The translations under genes and the position numbers were made by a program. A DNA stretch of 64,000 bases from Ulota crispa (Eukaryota; Streptophyta; Bryopsida; Orthotrichales; Orthotrichaceae), in contig OY987244.1 of NCBI GenBank assembly GCA_963920765.1, positions 14,758,501-14,822,500 of the forward strand, in the 5' to 3' direction. Shown here piece by piece: positions 35,601-48,800 of the stretch; the stretch's first letter is position 1; the number at the start of each line of letters is the position of its first letter. The notes beneath the pieces are model-generated. The model was not told the origin of the DNA and searched no databases. It saw nothing but the letters and a program-made list of their open reading frames with translations.

Positions 35601-36125
35601 GGTTCTTTTTTCACGAGAGCTCTTGATTATCTGCTTTCAAAGGTTTACGAGTTCATTGAACCTATTATTGATTGAATTTGAAGGGTATATGGTTGAATGA
35701 GCATCGGAACTATGGGGGATCTAGAAGTATTTGCATCACTATTCAAGGCGAGAAACGTGCAGACGGAAGGTAAATGCTGTAATTCTATTGCCTCATAAAC
35801 TAGCATTTTGAAGTATTTTTTAAGGTACTTTTGGTGACCCATGAATGGCATGCTCCCTGTATCTTCTGTCAGGAATTTAAGTAAAGAAGCAGATGTGAAG
35901 ATGTGTTACTTATAGCTAAGCTGAATGGTAATTTATGTATGTGATTATGAGCATGGAATATTTCTATAACTTACAGCTCTTTGTGAGCACATTTTTTGAT
36001 GATAGACACATATTTTCATGTTTGCTTTGCTCGTTTCCGTTTGCATTCTCTTGCACGGAGCACTTTGCCATGTATCTGTTGCGACACTGATTCCTTGATC
36101 ATGCCTTTTCAGGATATATAAGTGA
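32673..36125 (+). CDS. UPF0047/YjbQ-family protein, probably plastid-targeted
   Basis: Nine exons: 32673-32828, 33447-33510, 33817-33877, 34233-34315, 34682-34776, 35032-35077, 35400-35479, 35684-35769, 36113-36125; 227 residues, all phases consistent. The core (from about residue 80) has hallmark family stretches: RTFELPAFKRGCHIIT, VMHTSASLTINENASSDV, HLDEGYDDMPAHVKASMMGS, SLTIPITAGRFKLGIWQGIW and NEHRNYGGSR. Bacterial YjbQ can substitute for thiamine-phosphate synthase when overproduced and is annotated as secondary thiamine-phosphate synthase, but its physiological role is unsettled. Residues 1-75 are rich in Ala, Ser, Val and Arg and poor in acidic residues, like a chloroplast transit peptide; targeting is an inference. 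Bacterial homologues are about 140 residues, so the extra length is the N-terminal extension. Confidence 0.9.
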
Positions 36126-36887
36126 GTCAGAGTTCCAGAACTCGTACAGTACATGGATGGACCAGTCAACCATATAGGACATTGGATTTGTACATCAACA
36201 AAGTGGCATTACATCAGCAACTAGCTGCAACTTCTACAGGAAGTAGTGAGGTGTAATTATTGATCTGCTCCTGAGTACCGCATTATAGATGTTTATAAGA
36301 AAATTTGTGATTTGAAGCTACTGGCTCTTGAGGATGTTGCTCACCATGAAGTAAATCTGCTCAAGTTATGAGTCTAGTTGGAAGTTCCTCCTGTCGTAGC
36401 ATGTTTCACTCCCGATGATTCTCGTCAGCACAGAAAGTCCTTTGTCTATTTATAATTAGCAGGGAATTTTCAGCTTGAACATCAAGCAACGTATCACTAA
36501 CAAATATTGAACGGGCGGCTGACTTCAGGGAAAAGTGACCCATCAGAACCTCTTGTCTTGAAAGAAAAAATCAAAGAGTTGTTTATTGAAATCTTTCATT
36601 GCAAGGCAAATTAGGGTTCTGTACGAAAATTGTTACTAAATTACTCTTCTAGACGTATATCTTTACATTTTGAAAATTTTATACTGTTTGATCCTTTAGG
36701 GTAGGAATAATTAAGCTTGGGATTGGGACCATGTTCCACCAAATTGACAACTCATACTTTATTTCTATTCCTAAAAACCAGACAAGGCGTATACATAGAT
36801 TTGATTTTCAATCAATTTGCAATATACGAGCACGTCGAGCAGTTTTAGTACTCTTTATGTGACCAAGAAAATCCTTTTTGTAGCCCA
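36126..36887. other. 3' flank of UPF0047 gene
   Basis: Probably 3' untranslated region followed by intergenic DNA. No open frame with coding character is seen. Confidence 0.5.
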
Positions 36888-36895
36888 TTAATGTA

Positions 36896-37305
36896 GGGAA
36901 TTGATATGTGCACACCGGGGAGTTGATATTTGCACACCCCCTGGGGTAAATTTTAGATTTCTACCATTGTAAAGTTGAATTTGAGAATTTTGAATTCAGA
37001 TTCGGACTTACAAATCATGATTTAGTCTAAAATTATAAAAAAGGTTGCAATTCAACAACACCTAATGCAAAAGTTTAACTAGGGGAAAAGTGTCACTTTT
37101 ACTTTTGTTTGTGAAAAAAGATAAGCTTTTTCATTGGGTGTTGTTGAATTGCTACTTTGTTTTATGGTTTTATACTAAATCGTGGTCTCTGAGTCCAAAT
37201 CTAAATTCAGAATTCTCAATTTCAACTTTATGACGGTAGAAATCTAAAATTTACCCCAGGGAGGGTGTGCAAATATCAACCCCTAGTGTGCATATATCAA
37301 TTCCC
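36896..37305. mobile_element. Mutator-like foldback MITE (410 bp)
   Basis: The target duplication TTAATGTA flanks it (36888-36895, 37306-37313). Ends are GGGAATTGATATGTGCACAC and its inverted partner; arms of about 180 bp pair almost throughout, including GGTAAATTTTAGATTTCTAC. Same family as 52550-53074 and 29665-30982. Confidence 0.85.
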
Positions 37306-37638
37306 TTAATGTAATTGGTTTTGCAATTAAATTCAGAGAGGACACTTTTGGATAGAAAGAGAACAATTGATGACTAGCCAAAATATTCTCCCTTGAATTG
37401 CAAATTTTTCATTTTTCCAATGCACAACAACTCCTCTAAGAACTACTTTTTTTTTATCAATTAGTAAGTTGATTAAGCAATGATGGAGAGTCTATTTACT
37501 TCTTTCAAACAAGGGTGATTGATTGGTTGAACACTATTCTACCTAGTTGCACAAATGGAGGACATTACAATTGAACACAAGAAACAAGAGACATAGTGTT
37601 TTCTTGGGGTGAATACAAGTATGGTGAAGATGCTCTTA

Positions 37639-38055
37639 GAGTGGGCCTCTATAATTTACATTTTGTCATGAATTAACAAATTAGCCTAATTTATGCACAT
37701 TATGAAAGTGAATTTTTTTTTTGTCACAAATTAACAAATTTATTTTTTATATGTGCATATTTGATATCATTTTAATTGTGACAAAGCATTAAATTGCTTG
37801 CATTGCAACACCCCCCCTCAAGTGAGAGGTTAGTCAATAATTTACAATGCTCATATTTTGAAAGTTCAAGAACAAAGAAGTCGAATTCAGCTATGGCCAT
37901 GTTAAGGAATATGGTGGCTATTTTGCCACAAAACATATGCCATGTGCAAACTTTTTTTATAGGAAACAAGTGGGCTTAATATGTGCACTTTGATGAGGGT
38001 TAATTTGTTAATTTGTGCATTTATTTTTAGGAAACATAAATTATAGAGGCTTGTC
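37639..38055. mobile_element. TTA-flanked MITE (417 bp)
   Basis: TTA on both sides (37636-37638, 38056-38058). Ends are GAGTGGGCCTCTATAATTTA and, reverse complement of the right, GACAAGCCTCTATAATTTAT; ACAAATTAACAAATTA also recurs inverted. The three-base TTA duplication suggests PIF/Harbinger (Tourist-like). It abuts the next element, sharing one TTA. Confidence 0.7.
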
Positions 38056-38058
38056 TTA

Positions 38059-39037
38059 GAGCATCTCCACTAGGGAGCTTCCCTATTTGTATCTAAATGT
38101 AATTCATCCAGATAGGGAAGAACCCCTCCCCCACCAAGAGCATATATTCCCAAATATTTAGAGAATCTAGATAAGAGGAAGCCCCAATTCTCTATACAAG
38201 AGGTCATATAGGCAACTCAAATGTAGTAAATAGAATCTTCATTTTTTTTTCCAAAAAGTGCAATTTGTTACTCCCTTTCACCTCCATCTCTTTTCCGAGT
38301 TGTCTTTCCCAAGCCATCTTAGTAATTGTGGATGAAAATGGCTCCCTTGTCGGGAAGAATAGGTGGGACTTGGAGAATGATATTTTGTGAGCAAGGATCC
38401 ATGAGCCGTGAGCTATAAGCCATGAGCCATGAGCCAGTAGTTTTAGTCAAAATAATAAATTTCACCTATTATTGTATACATAAGGTCCTATAATTGTGCA
38501 TTTAAAACTATCTTCTCTTGAAAACTTGTCATTTTTCTAGTTATTACATTGATTTTGAGTTGAAAATTTGTTCTTGCTCCTAAAATCTTGAATCCCCGCT
38601 CATGGCTCACCATTTTATGCTCACCAAATAATAATGTTTGGTGAGGCTTGCCCTTCCCTATCCCTACCTTTGCTCCCTACAAGTGTTCTTTTTCTTGGCA
38701 AATTTTTGCCAAAATCTTACTTGGAATTGCCAGTGGTTCCCAATACACTAAAGAATTTTAGGAAAAAAGTAGATGAATTTGCCAAGTCCTTCCTTTAGCT
38801 TACACCAAATTTGCCAATTTTTGAATGAAAGTAGCTTGTATTAGTAAACGTATGGGATGAATATGCATATCTTGTTCATTCTTTCCAATTCTAGATAATT
38901 TTTCCTTACCTGCGGTTTGGGGTGCGGGTCGCTCTACTGTACCTCGATAAATGCAAAAAAAAAAAGACACTGCTCCCTACCTTTGCTCCCCTCCATCCTG
39001 ATAGGTTAGGGGTAGGGAACCCCCAGTGGAGATGCTC
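38059..39037. mobile_element. TTA-flanked element with GAGCATCTCC ends (979 bp)
   Basis: TTA at 38056-38058 and 39038-39040. The left end is GAGCATCTCCACTAGGGAGC, the right end CCCCCAGTGGAGATGCTC. The GAGCATCTCCA terminus recurs in many plant MITEs. No transposase is visible; a run of ATGAGCC repeats lies inside at about 38397-38435. Confidence 0.7.
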
Positions 39038-39040
39038 TTA

Positions 39041-39853
39041 GGACACAGAAAACCCTAAAGGACACCAAAAAACCAGTGTCCAATCAGACGCCCCCAGCAA
39101 GCCCAGCTCGCCTTGGGGGGGGGTAACACGGCAGTACCCAGGAATCTAGCAGGAGGGTCGAAATTCTGACAGGCAAAGATTCTTTGGTGGTTGAGGTCGC
39201 CACAAGCATCGTGGTCGCGTGCTCGTACACATGACTCTCGCCTCCCGTAGTCCCGTGCACCCCTGCTCACTCGGCGCCCAACACGCCACCCTCGCCACCC
39301 TCGCCCCCGCTCCCTTTCCCTTTCCTCCCCCACAGCTCACCCACCCCCAATTAACACACCCACGCGCAATTCCTTCCTCGTCTCACCTCTCTCAAATCCC
39401 TCTCTCAAATCCCTCTCTGCCTTCGCAATCAGGGACCCACCAATAGTTTCCTCTTGCAGGAGGAAGTCATCATTGGGCACTCAAAAGATCGTGTAAGATA
39501 TCGTGCGCTCCTTTGTGCACGCGTACATCAGTCTCTCACGCAACTCTCCTCGCTGTAGCAATTCCGCTTTTCGTCTCCAAAACTCGTTGTTTTGCTTCTT
39601 CTTCCCCTGACGCCCACGATTCCCACGGCTCACAGCTCGAGCTTGGGTGCGGATTGGAGAGAAAGTAGCCAGGTGTGTGTGTATGATTACTGCAGTCAGC
39701 GAGACGATGACCGATTGGTGGTGTGGTTTGGATTGACACGGGATTGAGAGTGTAGCGAGGAATTCATGGCAGCGGATGAGAGAGGCGGAACTAGAACGGG
39801 CTGAGGTGGGTGGTGAAGGAATTTGTGTGCGTTGGGAGTGACGGGGGTGGGGG
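39041..39853 (+). promoter_or_regulatory. Promoter and 5' region of the transporter gene
   Basis: C-rich, GC-elevated stretch (39190-39460) followed by the 5' leader. CTCTCTCAAATCCC repeats are typical of pyrimidine-rich plant leaders. The minus-strand open frames at 39055-39942 are antisense to this region and not supported as genes. Confidence 0.45.
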
Positions 39854-42800
39854 ATGACGACGACGGGGAAGGAAGAGCTGGGGTCGTCGTCGTCGATATG
39901 GCGACGGAAGCATGCGCATCCGACGCGGCCTCGCGGCGGCATTCAACTGGCCAAGCATCTCCGTGTGGCGGAACTCGTCTCCATAGGTTTGTTTGTATTC
40001 CGTCCGATCGAACGTGCTCCTCGATTCGTCCTGGTCGGTGCTAGAATGTCAGCAATTGGGGTTTGTTTTCTGATGCGAGAGATGGATGGGATGGATGGGA
40101 TGGCTATGGCAGCACAGCAAACTTTTATTAATTTCCTTCCGTCGGTTTCAGGAATTCTTTACATTTTCCCTGTGAGTGGTAGCGCCCAGAGTTGAAACGA
40201 AAAAAAGCTTGACTTGTGTGCAATCAAAGTGCTCTTGTGGATTGAAAAATACGATCCACAAGGTGAGATCATATGAATTGTTAGTGGAAAGTGTCTCCAT
40301 CATGGTGGACTTGATTGGAAGTGGTTTCACAGAACGTGTAATGAGATTATATTGGTCAAAATTGAGTTAACCCAGCTTTTTGAGAGAGGGTTAAAAGACC
40401 GAGCTACTATAATACACAATATGTACTTTGTTGTATAAATGGCATTTACTACCAACAAAAAGTTTTAATTTGAAACCTTGACTACCTCACTAGAACAATA
40501 TTGATCTATATTTTAACTTCTTTGTTGATCTCAAATATAATAAAGGTGTGGATGCACTCCAAATATGAGAAAAATACCCCATATTGTACTGATTGCAAAG
40601 AGTTGCTTTATCATTTAGGGGTTAAACATTTCTGACTATTTCTTTTTGTGATTTTTCCCGTATAGGGAATTCATATGCAAATCCCTAAAAGAAAATTGAT
40701 GACGAGAGTTTGTTGTGATGCAGGGATCGGATCCACGATAGGCGCGGGCGTGTACGTGCTGGTAGGCACCGTCGCCCGAGAGCGCGCGGGCCCGGCGCTC
40801 ACCGTCTCGTTCCTGATCGCCGGCATCGCTGCCGCGCTCGCGGCGCTGTGCTACGCGGAGCTGTCGAGTCGGTGTCCGTCCGCCGGCAGTGCGTACCATT
40901 ATGCTTACACTTGTGTCGGTGAAGGGTACGTGCACTTCGGAATACTTACCTGTGTCTTTTTTTCTTTTCAAAAACCAGTAAGGTAAGAGGCTCATAAACC
41001 GACCATCTAAGGGCTGAAACTGAATTTTGGAGTGGTGGAACTTCTTGAAGTAGTTTTCAGTAAGTTTTACTTGAAAGACAAGAGGAATTGGCATCTAACC
41101 CAAGGTTTTTTCATATTTTTTTGGAACTCAATGGACTTGGTTATGGAATTTTGAAGTGGAAAGGCCATAGGGCTCTAAAACCGCCCACCTCCTCAAATGT
41201 ACATCCATTGTACATTACTTAAAAGCTATGAATAAGTACATGTTCTGATAGAGTTCATTTGGGGAGATGAGCAATTTTAATGCCCTAACGGAGTTTGAGC
41301 CTCCTATCTTAGAGCTATCTTCAAGTTCAACAATATTTTACATTGGTAACGTGTCTCATGGGATTAAGGTATTGCTACCCTTTCATGTAATGCGTGTCAT
41401 AAGTAGTTCAAGAATGGATATGAAGTGGTCCTTGAATGGACCTCTTCAAATCATAGAAGAAAAGGTGTCTTTTATTACAAGAGCCAATCACACTCCTTAA
41501 TTTCAACTTATCTCTTTATAAGTTGTTGGGGAATGGTTCATGAGAAACCTAGAGTCACAAATAGATATCTACTATAAAAAACCTTGAAAACTCATGAACA
41601 ATTCAATAATGCTTCAAAAAAACATGAAAAGAATTATGTTACATTTAGCATCCATTTCTCTGTGTCTGAAAATTAGGCAAAAATATCTTTACGGCTTGGA
41701 AAGCCCATGAAAAGGCAGACCAGCCCTTAAAGTGACGGTTTTAGAGCTTAAATTCACCCCTGTTGTTTCATTGAATCAAGACCACCCCCCCCACTTTGCA
41801 TGAGTTTCAGCAGAACTCCGAGGTGTGACAGATTTTGAACTTTGGTTTTGCCACGTGGATGCAGAGTGGCGTGGATTATTGGGTGGGGGCTCATCCTTGA
41901 GTACACAGTGGGTGGCTCCACAGTTGCACGCGGCATTGCCCCCAACTTGGTACTTACCATCTCACCAATACTTCTGCTTCTAATACCAAAATAATTATTA
42001 AAATTCTCTGCATTTAGCCCTCAAGACTCTTAGTTCCCTGCACACACAACCTCTGGAAAATTGCCAATTTTGAATACGGTATACATTCTCTGCAGTTGAA
42101 GAAAAAAGTATTGCCACATGGCTCGTAAGACTCTTATGTCCTTTTATTTATTACTACACAGCCTCTAGAGATTTTTAGTTCTGCTGGATGACAAGTGTAC
42201 TACGTGACCTAAAAACTTTCCTGGGGCAAGCTCGGAACATCAAAAATAATGTTCCAACTTGCGAATTTTAACACAACTATTTGAATGGAACTCTTTTGAA
42301 GGAAATTGTTTGTGAAGCTTTTCTTGTGGTGTTCACTTTGCGTGCTGACAATGTTAAAACAAACAGGGGGTTTTTGTAGGAGGAGAAGAACACTTGCATT
42401 GGCTTCTGATCCGGAGGCTTATTCCTGGGACAGAGATTGTCGTGGACCCGTGTGCTGCGATTTTGGTGATGCTTGTAACCTCTCTCCTTTGCATTGGCGT
42501 TCGAGAGGTAATCAACATCTCTTTATCCCTTGCATGGCAATTTTGAATGTGAGATCCCTAGCCTTGGGAGGGAAGGAGGAGATGAAGAAACCTCCTTTGT
42601 TTTTAAGGGGTTTGCATGGTGGGAATTTTGGCAGAGTGCGCAAGTGCAAGCGGTGATGGTCTGTCTCAACATCCTAGTGCTGCTTTTTGTGGCGGGTGCT
42701 GGGTCCTATGCAGGCTTCAAAAATGGCTGGAAAGGCTACGAACAGCCTGACGGGTGCGTTTGCAACGATTGCAGGCCTCAAGTAACTAGGGTTAAGAAAT

Positions 42801-45800
42801 CACGGTTATTTTTTTAAGCTCAATTCAAAAGCTTGATCTTTGAGTTTGGGGGAATTTACTTTAAAGTTTGCAATGTGTAACATCAAGGGTGGATACCTTA
42901 TCGATCAGGTACATGCCATACGGTATAAATGGAGTGCTAGGAGGTGCTGCCACTCTTTTCTTTGCCTACATTGGATTTGATACCGTTGCAAGCACTGCAG
43001 AAGAGGTACCATAAAAAATAAGCCCTCCTCATACTCGTATTATCTCTTTCCAATTCGTGAATCCTTGGTTTTCTAGGGCTGATGTTAGGCATTAGTTTCT
43101 CGTATCTAGACTTCAGAAAAAAAAAACAGGAATTGCAGTTGTAATGTTGAAGGGTTGCTATCTAAATTGTGGCAGTGAAGGGCATGCTACTCTGCTCAAT
43201 TTAAAAAGCAGGTAGCTTTCATGCTTGCTCATCTCCACTCTATTGTACTTGGAATGAGAAAAACCAGACTTTTTCTCCATTGAATGTTTTAGTTATTTGT
43301 AATAGTGTCGTGATTTTGAAATCATTTGTTCACAGGTGAAGAACCCTCAGCGTGATCTTCCACTTGGTATTGGATTGGCGCTATTCATTTGCGGAGGCCT
43401 GTACATTTTGGTTTCCGGCGTCATAGTGGGCCTCATCCCTTACAACATGATGGACCCGGACACTCCCATGTCCACCGCCTTCTCCGCTAACGGCATGCCC
43501 TGGGCCATGTATGCTCCTCAAACTCCCACATTCCATTATAGCCAGCACAATATCTCTTAATTCAAACGAGTATGAAAATTCTCCTAATACCGGTTTCTTC
43601 GCTTGCATTCAGGTATATTGTTGCAGCAGGTGCTGTTGCCGCTCTGGCCACGACTCTCATGGGATCCTTGCTGCCTCAGGTTCGTAAAAGCAAGTTCACA
43701 AAAGCTTAGATTTTTTTTCAGGTAGTATAATGCATGACACTTAGAACCAACAATTATTGGCCAAACAAGAAACACTAAAGCACAACATATATACCCATTA
43801 GCTCAAAAGTCATTCCACCACCAAGCGGGACAAACCCTAAGCTTCATCTTGGTGGACTCGAATTTTGATAACTTTTTTTTTGACAAAGCCTTAGGCTAAC
43901 CACTTGAATTGGGAGTTGTTGGTTATAAGTGTCATACACCATAGCATTTTCGTTAGTGTGGTGAGAGTTTTATGCGAGCACAAGACGGTCATGTCAGAGA
44001 TGGATGTGAGAAAATCCGGTTACTCCTGTTTGTTTGTTTGTTTGTTTTTGGTGAATAGAGATTTGGATTCTAACTCTGCTATTGGTAGCCAGCCCAGAAT
44101 TTTGATGGCCATGTCGCGTGACGGCTTGCTTCCTCCTTTCTTCTCAACTGTTCACCCCAAGAGTGCTGTGCCTGTCAATGGAACCGTGTTGGCCGGCATT
44201 GTTGCTGCAGTCATGGCTTTCATGATGGACGTCGATCAACTTTCCGGCCTAGTAAGTTCGTTTTTCTAACTTTGCTTCGCGAGCATAGTTCCGACTTCAC
44301 GAGCAAGCTTCAATTAGGGTTCAATTAGGATTACAGGTAGTTTACCCTATTATCACTTCTCTATCTTCAAAAATCCATATCTTTAAGAGTTTAGTTTCAA
44401 ATCCGGGTTTATAGGTATTGCAAGGAATGTCTTAAGTCCTTACTAATAATGAATTATTATTTTTCCATTTGACCAAAATTTGCAAAAGATTAAAGTGTAT
44501 TAGCCTATGAAGACCTCAAGTAGACATACAATTTGTTGTCCCAATGTCTTAGCTGTAGCAACGTCAATTGCAAAACATAAAAAAAAATTGACATTTGTCA
44601 ACTTAGCTAGCACCAATGGATGACCACAAAGGTCAAGGAAAGGAAGAAGAAGTTCAAAGATGAAAATGACAAAATATGATTGTATGACGATGAAAACCTC
44701 TACGGAAATGATAATAATAGGGCGATTTCAAATTTGAGCTTAACCTTGACCTTACCTCATTGAAACCTTGAAAAAAAACGCATACTCCACTCGTTTAGGA
44801 AGTTGGAACTTGATACAAAACTTTGACTTGATTATCTTTCAGATGATACCATAATCATCATGACATTTGGTGTATTACGAACTAACTCCTACTTCAGTCA
44901 TTTAGGAAGTTGGAACTTATACAAAATCTTGACTTGATTGAGATGATACCATAACCCTGACATTTGTTGGTGTATTGTAGCTTTTGTAATTAATATTTGA
45001 ATTAAGGCCCAGTGATAATAGGGTAAACTGCCTGTATGCAATACCCAAAAAATCTCCACCTTAAACCCTGAACCCTAATCTCTCCAACCGTGAAGATATT
45101 GACGGAAGAGTTTTGGGTGATTTTGGCAGGTCAGTGTAGGGACGTTGTCAGCGTTTACTATTGTTTCAATCTGTCTGCTAGTACTGCGATACGTGCCGCC
45201 TTTAGACGGAACGAGGCCGGTGATCCAAACACGTACATCAGAGGGGCTTCCTGTGGTGCCCAAGTCTCAGTCGAGACCCATCTTTACCAGCCAGTATCCG
45301 ATCTTCTCCCCCGTCCTCACCATCTTGTCTGAAGCATCGTTGCACACCCTGCCGGAACGCAGCATTGTCAACGATATCTACGCCTCCTCCGTCAGCAGCA
45401 CGGGGTCGCTCTTGCAAGACGAGACTGAAGATTTGGAAGAAGAGAGCGTGCCCATCACCCAACCCCCGCCCACCTCCAGACTGGACTTGCAACATGCACT
45501 GGGGTTACCTGAGCTGCAACCCATTCTAACCGGTACAAGTACTCCTTTCTTTTCATTCCCATCCCCCCCCCGCCTCCCACTTGCAACCCTAAACCCTAAA
45601 CCCTAAATCCTAATCAAAATGTATTTATATGCTTCTCTCTGAATTACTCCCTCTGTCCCTCCAAAAACCCTAAACCCTAAAACCCTAAACGAAATGTCTT
45701 TCTATGCTCCTCTCTGAATTACTCCCCTCTGTCACTCTAAAAAGCTCCAAATCAGACACATTTCTTGTACCACTAAAAGCTCCCTTTTGCCAATTTCAAA

Positions 45801-48800
45801 CACTGAGAATGAGTCTGCCATGTTCAATGATCTCATGGGGGCACCCTAAACCCGAAACCCTAAAACTCTAAACGAAATGTATTTCTATGCTCCTCTCTGA
45901 ATTACTCCCTCTGTTCCTCTATAAAGCTCCAAATCAGACACATCCCTTGTACCACCAAAAAGCTCCCTTTTGCCATCTCTTGTACAGTGGTACTTGGATA
46001 AGATCAGTCTTTGTAACAGAAATGTTTGGATAGTGTCAAGGTCCCCATTCTTTTTTTTTTGTGTTCTAAGTTAGTTGAATAGAGTATTTCTTTAAAGTCA
46101 ATGCTTGGATATGATCAACATTTTTTGCTCTCCCAAAGCATTGACATTATCCAAGTATCACTGTACCACTAAAAAGCTCCCATTTGCTGATTTCAAACGG
46201 TGAGAATGCGTTTGCCATGTTCAATGATCTCATGGGAGCAAGTTAACCCGAAACCCTAAAATACTTAAACAAAGTGTATTTCTATGCTCCTCTCTGAATT
46301 ACTCCCTCTGTCTCTCTAAAAAACTCCAAATCAGACACATTTCTTGCACCACTAAAAGCTCCCTTTTGATGATTTCAAACGCTGAGAATGTGTTTGCCAT
46401 GTTCAATGATCCCATGGGAGCAAGTTAAGCAATTAGAGAGAGCATTCCTCTCCTAGCAAGCTTGGCTTGCCCATATGAGGTGTACCATTGTTGCTACAAA
46501 TCTTTAAATCATCAATAATAAGGAACTTGTAGCTTGCACAAATATGGTGCATTTTGCATGGAATTTGGGTGCCCAAACAGCGATATCAAAGTTGGAGATT
46601 CTGCATACATTTGGTAGATGGTATATCGATTCTAGAATGCATGTGTCACTAGCGCAAAGTCTAAAAACAGAGTTAATCCTTCACAAGGAAGCTTTTTGGA
46701 CGTACTTAGAGGGACAGAGGGAGTAGTAAATTTCTGATACCTTGTTTTCCAAAGCTCAACTCGATTTGAACAAGTGAGATCTCATGCTGATGATTTGTTT
46801 TATATGAGAGCTGCGATTTTGCTTGATTTTCTTTGATTAAGCCCTGCTTTTGCAAGAGGTTTTAAGACTGTTGCATCAGCGAACTTTTCGGCAATTCCTG
46901 GTGGCCAGTGTGAGTTTTGCGTTTTGTGATTGCAGTCAAGAGTTTGTCGGATACGTAGAAAACTAAGCCTTTTTAGGGGTTTTTTTTTGGGGGTCTGAAC
47001 AGAAAGTCCGGGTACAGAGCCACGAAGGGAGGAAGCAAGGCGACATGCTGCTGTGCTGGCCATTTCAGGGGTTTTGCTTGGCGTCGTACTCTTCACTCTT
47101 GCAACTGCAGCTACTGCTTTTCCAGTGTATGTCACCACACGCCAATTGTAGCTAATGTAAACAAGGATTTCTATGTGTTCCTTTACATGACTTCTTTTCC
47201 ATTGTTTTTAGTTCCTCTTTATCCAATCACTCGCTGAAAGACACGGCCCTTTTTAAGCTGGATACAGTACACTGACCAATCAGAGTTCACAAGTGTGCAA
47301 ATTCTAGCAGACCACAAAATGGCAAAATCTACTACCGACATGGCTGAACTTAGCAAGTTTTCTACCGATATTTGTTTTGTAGCTACTAAAATAGCGTGAG
47401 GACCGAAGTGTGAAATTTGATTGTTTGGCACATTCAGTAGTGTCTTTAGTCATTTGAGCTGATAGTGAAAAATTATGTATGGGGAGCATTGCTGACCGTG
47501 GTGGGATGATGATGTTGTGGTTCAGGGTGTTGCGATGGGGCTTGGGATCTTTGGGTATCCCTGTGTTTGTTGCTGCAACAACCGTGCTGTGCTTGATTGA
47601 ACAAGATGAGGGGCGACATAAGTTTGGACAACCTGGAGGTGTGAACCTTGCATCCGACTTTCACCTCTTCCTTTACTTGTCTCTCAAATTCAAAATTTCT
47701 TGGTGTGACCAGTCTTTAATTTTGCTTTATCGCAAATGCATTGTTCCTGAATGTGTCATTAGTTTGGTTGGCATTTATTTAACTTGTTTATAGTATTTGA
47801 AGGTCATAACCCTCTTTGGTTGCCTTCATTTTCCACATGGCACATTGTGGCTAGAAAAGAAAAGAGAAGGGTCTGAAGTTGTAGCTCTTGCTCTTCCCTA
47901 TTCTCTCATAGAGCTGTAGAGCTTCAAGATATGATGGTCTGGATTTTAACACGGAGGAAAGAAGGTTGTAGACCTCTAAGCTCTAGCGGTCTTGATTTAA
48001 CATGGAGGAGTGCATTCGAGCACTTCTTTTTTAGCTAATTGTCATTAAATTAATCAAGTTTGTGGACTAGCTACGTAAATCAAAGGAAATAAAAACTGCA
48101 ATTTGTTTAACCAGGTTTCAACAGAAATCTGCTGAGAATGCCAGAAAGTGTATTCTAACCACCAAAAACATCAAAAATGTTCAGCAAACTTATTAGAATT
48201 AACAGCTATCTTGCAGATAAAAGAATAGCTTAGGTGGTCGGTGTTAGAGAATCATGTCGCAATACTCAGGTTCATATACATTTGTGCAGGTTTTCATTGC
48301 CCTTGGGTTCCTGCACTGCCAATTGGAAGCATCCTTGTGAACGTGTATCTGCTCGTCAATCTAGGGTATGCCTTCCTAATTCCTTTGTACTGTATTTTCC
48401 TTCTACACTTTCTTCAGGGTTTAGGGTTTAAGGTCTAAAGTTTTAGAGTTTAGGGCGTGTGTAGTGAAGCTTTTCTGCGTATATATGGGATATTTTGCGA
48501 GTGTTTGATCGGTGGCAATTTTGATTAAGGTAGAAATACCATAAACGGTTAAAATAAGCCACTTTAGCCTGTAAGATATGGGGATTTCTTGAGAAATTAT
48601 GCTCAATCTGTGGAGGAACAAGGATAAGGAAGATTGCAAAAAAGAAAAGAAAAATTACTCAAGAATGAATATTTTATGCAATATAAATGTGGATTTAGGG
48701 TTTGGACCGATTCTGGTTTCATAGGTGCACCTTAATCGGCTACCTCTAGTACCTTGTTCTGAGATAAGTTTGAACCAATCAAACGCAAGGAAATAGCATC

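Noticed and set aside
39481-39942. 153-codon minus-strand open frame
   Set aside because: It overlaps exon 1 of the transporter gene in antisense and has no matching motif.
45585-45690. A telomere or chromosome end
   Set aside because: CCCTAAA runs are short, degenerate and inside an intron; genes continue on both sides.
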